From Microcaldota archaeon (GTDB taxonomy: Archaea > Micrarchaeota > Micrarchaeia > Micrarchaeales > Micrarchaeaceae), in NCBI GenBank assembly GCA_030039935.1, contig JASHUQ010000042.1:1-8468 (forward strand): a stretch of DNA of 8,468 nt, read 5' to 3'. The notes under the pieces were generated by a model. That model ran no database searches, was not told the DNA's origin, and saw nothing but the letters and a program-made list of their open reading frames with translations. The translations under genes and the position numbers were made by a program. Each line of letters begins with the position of its first letter. Within the stretch, counting starts at the first letter, position 1. Below, one piece after another: positions 1 to 6,779 of the stretch.

Positions 1-192
1 AAAAGGATTACTGCGATATTCTCGGATGATGACCCATATGTTCCATTAAACTCCGCAAAAGTTTTTAAGAAAAACCTTGGCGCAAAAATCGTTATTGTGC
101 ATCAATACGGCCACTTTAACAAAGAGAATAGCATTAGCAAAGTTCCTGCCCTCTTGAGAGAAATGCTGGAAATGACAAGTAAAAAGCGTTAG
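1..192 (+). CDS. RBBP9/YdeN-type serine hydrolase (alpha/beta hydrolase), C-terminal fragment
   Basis: Open from the first base in frame 1 and ending at a TAG, this gives the last 63 residues of a protein whose N-terminus lies outside the window. The fragment reads KRITAIFSDDDPYVPL..., then GAKIVIVHQYGHFN, then a C-terminal helix ending in KKR. A short strand with an acidic DDDPYVP turn, a second strand and a GHF motif about 30 residues later match the C-terminal end of the RBBP9/YdeN serine hydrolase family. In that family the Asp of the turn and the His of GHF complete the catalytic triad; the nucleophile Ser (GxSxG) would lie upstream, out of view. The proteins are small cytosolic hydrolases of mostly unknown substrate. 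The gene points the same way as the 23S gene but is separated from it by a recognisable promoter, so cotranscription is unlikely. The family call rests on motif spacing in a short fragment. Confidence 0.75.
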   Translation, partial: KRITAIFSDDDPYVPLNSAKVFKKNLGAKIVIVHQYGHFNKENSISKVPALLREMLEMTSKKR

Positions 193-224
193 ATTGAGGA
201 TAATTCCTGTCATCGCAAAATACC

Positions 225-240
225 GCAATCCTTTTATACC
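225..240 (+). promoter_or_regulatory. TATA-box promoter, probably for the 23S rRNA
   Basis: The block CAATCCTTTTATACC contains an archaeal TATA element (TTTTATA, 232-238) with a plausible BRE-like stretch just upstream. Archaeal transcription starts about 22-27 nt after the TATA centre, predicting a start near 258-263 and a leader of about 150 nt before mature 23S. It lies 33 nt past the stop of the hydrolase gene and is the clearest TATA-like site between that gene and the rRNA. Assigned by eye from the consensus; no start site is demonstrated. Confidence 0.55.
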
Positions 241-411
241 TTATTCAACGTAAATACTGCTTGGTGCTATTATGGCAGCACAGCTCTTATAGGCTTCTTT
301 TCGTATTAGAGAGCTTTTTCTGCTTGATGAAAATACCTATCTAGATACCATAATCTATGCTGTTCAGTTTGCATTTGTGAGATTGCCTGTTTGGCAATTG
401 ATTTAGGAGAA
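241..411 (+). other. 23S rRNA 5' leader
   Basis: No credible ORF, tRNA or 16S sequence is visible between the promoter and the mature 23S start. A perfect 6-bp hairpin, ATTGCC/GGCAAT with loop TGTTT, sits at 382-398, extendable by a G-T wobble, and lies just upstream of the terminal stem of the rRNA. It could help fold or process the precursor. The rest of the leader shows no strong structure that I can identify by eye. Confidence 0.4.
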
Positions 412-422
412 GAGATTTGCAA
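406..422 (+). other. 5' arm of the 23S terminal/processing stem
   Basis: GGAGAAGAGATTTGCAA pairs with 3258-3275 (TTGCAAAATCTTTTCTCC) to give 17 base pairs, including one G-U, with a single unpaired A on the 3' side. The inner part corresponds to helix 1 of 23S rRNA and the outer part is the precursor stem. No second bulge is seen, so the classical archaeal bulge-helix-bulge processing motif is not evident here. Confidence 0.75.
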
Positions 423-3270
423 AGTAATTAAACCATCTAGGGGATGGCTAGGCTGTGGCAGCTGACATGGACGTGGCAAGCTGCGATAAGCCCGGGGTAG
501 CCGCAGGTCAGGCTCTGAACCCGGGATTTCCTAATTGCACAGTAATGTGCATGCATACTCGGGGAACTGAAATATCTTAGTACCCGAAGGAGAAGAAAGC
601 ATTAGCGATGCGGTGAATAAAGCGATTGAAAGCCGCACAGGGCAAGCCGAATCTTTTTTGGCAACAAAAATAGAGATGTGGTGTAGCGTTTCATCCAAGA
701 TGATAGTCGAAGGTTCTGGAAAGAACCGCCATAGAGAGTGACAGCCTCGTAGATTAAATCGTTTTGGAGATTGCTATAATAGAGTAACTCTGCCTGAATA
801 CGCAGAGTGAATACGGGAGCATTAAATTCCAACCCTAAATATTGGCCATAGACCGATAGCGAACAAGTAGCGTGAGCGAAAGCTGAAAAGAACCCATACA
901 CATGGGATTGAAAAGATCTGAAACTAGGTGGTGACACGAAGGTAAGGCGCGGAAGGAATGAAGCTCGCCGAAGAGAAGATTAGAAATAATCAATCGAGGC
1001 AAGTGGAACAGTGTCTTATCATTCTTCTTGAAGCAAGAGCCAGGGAGTGTATAGGTGTGGCAAGCAGAAATGCTAAGCGAAAGCGAGAGCGCGCAAATAT
1101 TGAGGCGCATGGTATGAAAATGCCAGAGTCACATTTATACGACCCGAAGCCACTGCGAACTACTCGTGGTCAGGACGAAGCTAGGCTAACGCCTGGTGGA
1201 GGTCCGCATCCTGTCATGGCATGCCCTGTTGGGTGAACTACGGGTAGCGGCGATATACCACTCGAGCGTGGCAATAGCGGGTCCCCTCTGAAGTATCTTT
1301 AGGATAGCTCAGGATGAGCTTGCGTATGCGGTAGAGCTACCGAATGATGAGTATGGATTCGAAAGAGTCCACTCATCTATCAAACTCCGAATGCATATGC
1401 TGCGTAGATTCCTGGAGTCGGCCACGTTGGGTAAGCTAGCGCGGCGAGACTGCAAAGATAGTGACTAAGGTTAAGGTCCCTAAATTCAGATTAAGTGTAG
1501 CAAAGGTTGAGATTTTCTTAGACAGCTGGGAGGTAGGCTCAGAAGCAGCCACCCTTTAAAAAACGCGTTATAGCGTACCAGTTGAGGAGCTTTTGACCGA
1601 AGATATACGGGGCTAAATCTGATACCGAGACCCTAGAGTTGAAAAACTGGTAAGGGGGCGTACAGAACGGCAAGAAGCATGTTCGAAAGAACTTGTGGAC
1701 CGTTCTGCAGTGAAAATCCTGGTATAAGTAACATCAATCATGGGTGAGAATCCCATGCACCGAAAGCACACGGTTTTCTTCGCGACGCTCGTCAGCGGAG
1801 AGTTAGGCGGTCCTAAGAAATAGGCCAATCACCATATTTCAAAAGGGAAGCTGGTTAATATTCCAGCCCGTGATGTGTAGGATAGCGGCAACGCAAGGTA
1901 GATTTCTGACGTTTGGGGATAGTTCCGAAAGAGAGTGCAAATGGCTGTGGAGTCTCGTTATGAGGAGAAGCAGCTAAATGAACATTGGAATGAGTTCCTG
2001 AGCCAGTGAAAAGGGAATCTGCAACGATCATATCACTCCGTACTTAGAACTAGTACAAGTGTTGCTGGCTGAAAAGGCCAAGGTGTGACGGAATAACCAA
2101 AGTTAGGGAACTCGGCAAATCAGTGGCGTAAGTTATCAATAAGCCATGTCTGCGTATTGTATGCGCAGATAGCATTTACAAGGGGACAGCGACTGTTTAT
2201 CAAAAACACAACTCACCGCAAAGCCGAAAGGCTAAGTACAGTGGGTGACGCCTGCTCACCGCCAGTACGTGAAAGCCCTTTTCAAGGGGAATAAGCGCTG
2301 GCAAAGAGCGGGAGTAACTCTGACTCTCTTAAGGTAGCGTAATACCTCGTCACTTAATAGGTGACTTGCATGAATGGCGTAACGACTGTCCCACTGTCCC
2401 AACTTTGGATCCGGCGAACTTACTTCGCGGTGAATATGCCGCGATCTCTCAGTGGGAAATGAAGTCTCCATGAAGCTTGACTATATCCTGCGGTTGTTGT
2501 GCGATGGATTATACATAGCGTAATTGGGAGCGTCGAAGTGCTCGCTGCGGCGGGCATGGAGCGACAATGTAACACCAATTTTAGTCTATTGCATAGCTAA
2601 CCCGGAAGGGGACAGCTACAGGTGGATAGTTAGACTGGACGGTTGATTTCGATAAGGAAACGAAATTCACCAATGCTCAGCTTAGCCGGGTTGGAAACCC
2701 GGCGGTAAGCACAAAGGCAAATGCTGGGCTGACTGTATTCTGAAAAGCGTGGGATGCAGATACGAAAGTAGGGCTTAACGAACGTTGATGGCCTTTTTAA
2801 TGGGGCCTCAAGCTGTGAAACAAGTTACTCTGGAGGTAACCGATTCGTCGCGGGTGAGAGTTCACATCGACCTCGCGGATTGATACATCGATATGGTCCT
2901 TCGTTATCCTGGCGGTGCACAAGTCGCCAAGGGTTGGACTGCTCGTCCATTAAAAACGAACACGAGATGAGTTCAGTACGTCGCGAGACAGTACGGTAAT
3001 ATCTACTGGGAGTGCAGGTGTCAGAGGATAAGACCCCCCTAATACGAGAGGAACAGGGGATCGGCGCCTCTAGTGTACCGGTTGTGATCGCACCGCCGGG
3101 TAGCCACGCGCCAAAAGGATAAGTCCTGAAAGCATCTAAGGACGAAGCTGTACCCGAAACGAGACACCAGGCCGGTCCAATTATAGGACTTTGATAGGAC
3201 GGGTGCGTAGACAGGGAGCTCACGCGACCTGTGAACATACCGTTACTAAAGGCTAACTTGCAAAATCTTT
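412..3270 (+). rRNA. rrl: 23S ribosomal RNA (complete, solitary, sequence-divergent)
   Basis: Large-subunit rRNA landmarks occur in order across the whole span. They include the 5' block GGGGATGGCTAGG with TGCGATAAGC (about 440-490), the GTPase-centre element GGCTCAGAAGCAGCC (1536-1550), the helix 69 region GAGTAACTCTGACTC followed by TTAAGGTAGCG (2312-2339), the peptidyl-transferase strands (2460-2475, 2835-2900, 2960-3000), the sarcin-ricin loop TACGAGAGGAAC (3043-3054), and AAGCATCTAAGGACGAAGC near the 3' end. The ends are set by the terminal helix and by alignment to the E. coli 5' end, so they are good to a few bases. Length is about 2.86 kb, slightly short for archaea, with no intron visible. 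G at the 2058 equivalent (2461) fits Archaea. Many nominally universal positions differ (P-loop, 2062, 2505, 2655, 1095), while many helix positions have co-changed. No 16S, 5S or tRNA flanks it in this window. Confidence 0.97.
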
Positions 3271-3275
3271 TCTCC
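3258..3275 (+). other. 3' arm of the 23S terminal/processing stem
   Basis: Complement of 406-422, closing the rRNA with 17 pairs and one bulged A. It marks the 3' end of the rRNA at about 3268-3270 and the outer limit of the precursor stem at 3275. Confidence 0.75.
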
Positions 3276-3279
3276 ATAC

Positions 3280-3288
3280 TTTTTGTTT
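3280..3288 (+). terminator. T-tract after the 23S gene
   Basis: TTTTTGTTT follows the terminal stem by 4 nt. Archaeal RNA polymerase terminates at oligo-T on the non-template strand, so this could end part of the rRNA transcription. The next gene starts only 12 nt later with no TATA box of its own that I can see, so leaky read-through is as likely as full termination. Confidence 0.35.
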
Positions 3289-3299
3289 GAAGTGAACGA

Positions 3300-3770
3300 A
3301 TGAAAGAGAATTATGTTATAAAAATTTCTGATTCTAAGATGCCCCTTGATGAACTTCTAAAGGAAATATCTAAGATAAATAAAAAAACAAAGAACACAAT
3401 ACAAATATTCGACCCGAATCATGTTATAAGCAGATTGCATCTTATTGCGGCTTATGCAAATGCGGTAGAGGCATTCAAATCAAAGGCAAACATATCAAAC
3501 AGCTTATCCATGGAAATGATGCTCTTCGCAGCAATGACTAGGCAAATAGATGCAGCAATAAAAAAAATGGGTGCAAAATCAGACAAAAAATTTATCCTGT
3601 TTGCGAGCAGCAATCCTGCGTATTCAAAAATTAATAAATATATCAATTCAAAGGAATTCAACATAACAAAAAAAGATTCAGAAAGAATTGCAAGGAAATT
3701 CGGGATAAGCCAAAAGGAAGACACAGATCTTTTTATTCTGCAAAAGATGGCTATATCACGATTGGAGTGA
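3300..3770 (+). CDS. cgi121: KEOPS complex subunit Cgi121
   Basis: The 156-residue product matches the CGI-121 family of the KEOPS complex, which makes the N6-threonylcarbamoyl (t6A) modification on ANN-decoding tRNAs. In archaea Cgi121 binds the kinase Bud32 and the tRNA 3' CCA tail. Seen here: a strand with IQIFDPNHVISRLHLIAAY at 34-52, then a helix, then NISNSLSMEMMLFAAMTRQI at 64-83, the family's most recognisable segment (NIS-R/N-SL-x-E-hhh-x-hhh-x-RQI), then KKMG at 88-91 before the predicted strand KKFILFASS. Length fits the usual 140-170 residues. The start at 3300 is preceded at 4 nt by AGTGA, a weak Shine-Dalgarno-like element. It lies just after the 23S rRNA on the same strand with no clear promoter between, so it may be expressed by read-through of the rRNA transcript. 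Its last 15 nt overlap the convergent XPF gene. The C-terminal third is lysine-rich and less typical. Confidence 0.85.
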   Translation: MKENYVIKISDSKMPLDELLKEISKINKKTKNTIQIFDPNHVISRLHLIAAYANAVEAFKSKANISNSLSMEMMLFAAMTRQIDAAIKKMGAKSDKKFILFASSNPAYSKINKYINSKEFNITKKDSERIARKFGISQKEDTDLFILQKMAISRLE

Positions 3771-4412
3771 CTCTTCCTTGTAATCGTTGTTTATTGTCTC
3801 GTGTATCCTCTTCGCCTTCTTCTTTCCTATCTTCTCCACTTTCATAAGCTCTTCTACGCTTGCATTGGCAATATTCTTCACGCTCTTGAAGTGCTTTAGG
3901 AGTGACTTTGCAAGCTTTGGTCCTATTCCAGGAAGGTTTCCTATTATGTATTCCTGGAAGTTCGAGTCTGTGTAAGCCCTCTTACCTCCTTTTAGCGAAG
4001 GCCCTCTGTCATTTTGCACCTGTTCATGCTTTGCAATACTCGCAATTATGTTTGATGTGTCTATTTTGTTGTCAGAGAATATTACCTCTGTATTGTAATC
4101 AATGTAGAGCGCGACTATCGCACCAGTTATTATGTTCTTTCCAAGGTGGAACTCGCTCCTGTCTCCCTCTATTATCACTATGGGAAGCTTGTAGTTCTCC
4201 TTTAGCCTTGTGGCCTGGTCGAATAGCCTTCCGCTTACAAGAGAGCTCTCAAAATCGCTGACAGTCTTCCTTTCTATCCCTACTCTGTCAGAGATAATGT
4301 AGTCCCCAACAGGAATAGTTTTCATGTAGACCATGACTCCCTTCTCTTTCAGATTGTCCATTAGCCCTGAGCTTCTCTCCCTTTGGTCTACTATCACTTT
4401 TACCTCTTTCAT
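3756..4412 (-). CDS. xpf: Short archaeal XPF/ERCC4-family structure-specific endonuclease
   Basis: The 218-residue product has an ERCC4 nuclease domain followed by tandem helix-hairpin-helix motifs. Seen here: VDQRER at 8-13, GDY at 36-38, the catalytic IERKTVSDF at 46-54 (E47, R48, K49, D53), the GRLFDQ helix at 61-66, VIIEGD at 79-84, then HhH LPGIGPKLAKSLL at 160-172 and a second HhH KVEKIGKKKAKRI at 191-203. Family members are homodimers that cut branched or flapped DNA 5' of the junction in repair and fork restart. This is the short form without the SF2 helicase domain found in euryarchaeal Hef. The C-terminus (YKEESLQS) lacks the PCNA-binding QxxhxxFF-type box seen in crenarchaeal XPF. 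Its ATG overlaps the TGA of the upstream membrane-protein gene (ATGA), so the two are translationally linked, probably from the promoter near 6765. The 3' end overlaps convergent cgi121 by 15 nt. Confidence 0.93.
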   Translation of the reverse strand: MKEVKVIVDQRERSSGLMDNLKEKGVMVYMKTIPVGDYIISDRVGIERKTVSDFESSLVSGRLFDQATRLKENYKLPIVIIEGDRSEFHLGKNIITGAIVALYIDYNTEVIFSDNKIDTSNIIASIAKHEQVQNDRGPSLKGGKRAYTDSNFQEYIIGNLPGIGPKLAKSLLKHFKSVKNIANASVEELMKVEKIGKKKAKRIHETINNDYKEESLQS

Positions 4413-6727
4413 TTGTATCTCGAGAAGGTTATATTTTCTATGCCAGCATAGCCAGAGCCCTGGCCTACAAAGAACAGAGGCGCACCGGTAGGTCCAGATA
4501 TCAGGCTTAGATTGAATATGTAGTCTTGAAGATTGTTTGTTAGGTTGAATGAGGTAAGCTGCGATATGCTACCCTGTGTATTCAGAGTATCAACAGAAAG
4601 ATGTACAGTTCCGTTGATTGCGATTCCTCTAAAGCTCACAGAGGTATTTACTCTGTAGATATTGCCGGAGTAAAACTCCCTTGATACGTTTGTTGTGTTG
4701 GGATATGGAGAGAATACGGTTACAAGGCCGCTTATGCCATCTTCTTCAATCGGGCTCCAGAGCGTGCCATAGCTTCCATTTATGAACACTGTGACTGGAA
4801 TCCATGTTGTAGATACAGGATAGTAGTCATCTGGGAATGCAACATAGCTCTTGAAGATTGTCTTGTTGAATGTTGGCGCGGTTTCCCATGCAGCTATTGT
4901 GTTGTCTATGTAAATGGTGTTGCCAAATGTATCAATCAAATAACCTCCAAGTTCATTGAGCTGCGTATTCTGGTAAGCGCTCTTTTGGAGGGTAACGAAA
5001 GCAACATCATCGCTGTACAAAGACAATAGGGTTTGGTTTGTCAGGTTCTGGGTTACCACTTCAGGATAGGTTGCATTGTTTGAATATTCAAGCTCTGTAG
5101 CCTGGGCCACCAACGGAATAGAATATAAAGAAAGCAATTGTGTTGTATTCTCTCTTGTAAGATAGCCTCCAAGGGTTGGCTTGTCAAGTGCGGTTACGTA
5201 ATATGTGTCAAGTCCCGGATACAGCTCTGGCGCACTCGCGTTGGTCAGCGCTGGGAGCTGTAGCACAGAGAAATTGCCAGAAATATTCCTCGCCGCTGCA
5301 TAAAATTGGGGTATGGGCTGTACAGTTGTTGTTATCTGCTTTGCAAAAGAGCCCGAGAGGGGCATGCCATTGCTCTCTATCAAGAAAAGCACTCCTATGA
5401 CTAAAACAACCCCAAGCCTCTTTGAAAGAGAGTTTTTGTTCGATGATTTTATTCTTTCATCTATGTACTTGAATCCAAAAGATGCAAGTATGGCCATGGA
5501 AAGGGTTACAAATAAATCGAATCGGCCTGGCTCTCTTACAATGTTGAATACAGGTATTGATTTATAAATATAATAAAGTCCGCCGTTGGGGCCAAGCGCG
5601 AGCCATCCGGCAACAATTGTTATGAAAAGCCAGAGATATGACCTTCTTCTATCCTTCCATATCCCTATTATGCTCAGAGCCAATACTGTATATGTTATGT
5701 AGGATGTTGTTTCCCCGACATCACCATTATAGATTGATGCATATGAGAGTGAAACTCCATGGAATATCCCGTTGTCATATCCCGGAACAAAAAACGAGAG
5801 AGGGCTATCGCTCCAGATCTCATTGTTCTGTATGGAATTTAGAGTATTCAATGTGGATGATCCGCCCTGCGATGAAAGCGTTTTTACTATTGGGATAAAG
5901 GCCCAGCTTCCAAGAATAAGAGTGACAATGATAAAAAGAAAAACTGACATGAAAAATTTCTTCTTAAGAACAAGGGCACGTCCATCTTTTGGCACGAGGT
6001 AAACAACAAATATCAGGATCATTGCAAAAAGCGTCATTACCCCAATGTCCACTCCGCTCCAGAACATTACAAGTATCATTGATACGGATAAAGCGATCGC
6101 GTTCGCGTACTTATGTTCTTCCTTTATAACCCTAATGAAAAAGTATATCGCAAGAGGTACCCATTCGAGGTTTGCATAGTCAAGATGGCCGTATGCTTGA
6201 GCAATGTGAAATGCGCTGAATGTAAATATAAGGCCAGCAAGGAAAGCTGCAAGCGTGTTCTTTGTTATGTACTTTGCAAGGATGTACATTGTAAGCCCAG
6301 ATAGGACAAAGCCCATGAAGAAGAGAAGATTATAGGAAAATACAAGGCTTATTGCGCTGAATGGAAATGCAAAGAGAGAGGCAATGGGCATCATTGTCTG
6401 GTATACAAGGCTCGCACCTTGAGGGGCCCCGACAGGCCAGAATAGAAGCGTTGTATGCCATATGCTTTGATGTGTTATGTAGACAGAGTGGCCGACCCAC
6501 CATATGTTGAATAGGGTTTGGTAAGGATCTCCGCCGGTTCCGGCTACAGTGTTTGTTATGTTGGCTGTTACAGGCCAGCTGTTGATTAGGGCGATTACAA
6601 AATAAATAAAAGTTACAAGTGCGAGTATCTTCCAGTTTTCCTTGAGCGCATTTATAGTGTTTTTTGCATGCTGCTTTGTTTGGCCACCAACGCTTTTCTT
6701 GCCTGATGATACCTGAATCTCTTCCAT
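4409..6727 (-). CDS. GT-C-fold-like polytopic membrane protein with large sequon-rich outer domain
   Basis: The 772-residue protein has a basic cytosolic N-terminus (1-33) and about 11-12 predicted membrane helices between 34 and 452 (for example 34-50, 129-151, 159-175, 207-223, 226-246, 258-280, 402-419, 436-452). A roughly 320-residue soluble C-terminal domain, probably outside the cell, follows. Seen here: a first outer loop with GTGGDPYQTLFNIWW at 63-77, whose acidic D67 sits where GT-C glycosyltransferases carry their catalytic or metal-site Asp; AQAYGHLDYANLEWVPLA at 176-193; and VREPGRFD at 397-404. These motifs recur in uncharacterised GT-C/YfhO-like membrane proteins thought to transfer sugars from lipid carriers. 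The outer domain carries 16 N-X-S/T sequons, so it is itself a likely N-glycoprotein. It is the first gene of a two-gene operon with xpf (ATGA overlap), with a TATA box about 38 nt upstream. Donor and acceptor are unknown; the family assignment is from motifs, not alignment. Confidence 0.65.
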   Translation of the reverse strand: MEEIQVSSGKKSVGGQTKQHAKNTINALKENWKILALVTFIYFVIALINSWPVTANITNTVAGTGGDPYQTLFNIWWVGHSVYITHQSIWHTTLLFWPVGAPQGASLVYQTMMPIASLFAFPFSAISLVFSYNLLFFMGFVLSGLTMYILAKYITKNTLAAFLAGLIFTFSAFHIAQAYGHLDYANLEWVPLAIYFFIRVIKEEHKYANAIALSVSMILVMFWSGVDIGVMTLFAMILIFVVYLVPKDGRALVLKKKFFMSVFLFIIVTLILGSWAFIPIVKTLSSQGGSSTLNTLNSIQNNEIWSDSPLSFFVPGYDNGIFHGVSLSYASIYNGDVGETTSYITYTVLALSIIGIWKDRRRSYLWLFITIVAGWLALGPNGGLYYIYKSIPVFNIVREPGRFDLFVTLSMAILASFGFKYIDERIKSSNKNSLSKRLGVVLVIGVLFLIESNGMPLSGSFAKQITTTVQPIPQFYAAARNISGNFSVLQLPALTNASAPELYPGLDTYYVTALDKPTLGGYLTRENTTQLLSLYSIPLVAQATELEYSNNATYPEVVTQNLTNQTLLSLYSDDVAFVTLQKSAYQNTQLNELGGYLIDTFGNTIYIDNTIAAWETAPTFNKTIFKSYVAFPDDYYPVSTTWIPVTVFINGSYGTLWSPIEEDGISGLVTVFSPYPNTTNVSREFYSGNIYRVNTSVSFRGIAINGTVHLSVDTLNTQGSISQLTSFNLTNNLQDYIFNLSLISGPTGAPLFFVGQGSGYAGIENITFSRYK

Positions 6728-6758
6728 TAGAAAACCGCTGTATTATTCACGTTAAGAT

Positions 6759-6770
6759 GCATATATAACA
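6759..6770 (-). promoter_or_regulatory. TATA-box promoter for the membrane protein-xpf operon
   Basis: On the minus strand, TGTTATATATGC contains a strong TATA element (6761-6768) centred about 38 nt before the ATG at 6727. A start about 25 nt downstream predicts a leader of roughly 10-15 nt. It lies in the 52-nt gap after the priS stop codon, so the operon can be transcribed independently of priS. No Shine-Dalgarno sequence stands out before the ATG. Confidence 0.65.
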
Positions 6771-6779
6771 CTTGCGAAT

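Noticed and set aside
46..228. Minus-strand 60-residue ORF over the hydrolase fragment.
   Set aside because: It is antisense to a recognisable alpha/beta hydrolase C-terminus and has no supporting motif or promoter.
322..372. Possible C/D box sRNA (TTGATGA at 324-330) in the rRNA leader.
   Set aside because: No CTGA D box at a suitable distance and no terminal stem, so a chance C-box match is more likely.
412..3270. An intron or inserted ORF within the 23S gene.
   Set aside because: The landmarks follow in order with near-constant spacing to E. coli and total length is slightly short, leaving no room for an insertion.
602..3277. Several ORFs on both strands inside the 23S region (602-937, 835-1110, 958-1236, 1613-1828, 2256-2471, 2825-3277).
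   Set aside because: All lie inside well-recognised rRNA helices; their translations show no domain and follow from stop-poor structured RNA.
5176..6304. Plus-strand ORFs opposite the membrane-protein gene.
   Set aside because: These are shadows of a long membrane-protein frame; composition is cysteine- and arginine-rich with no recognisable domain.
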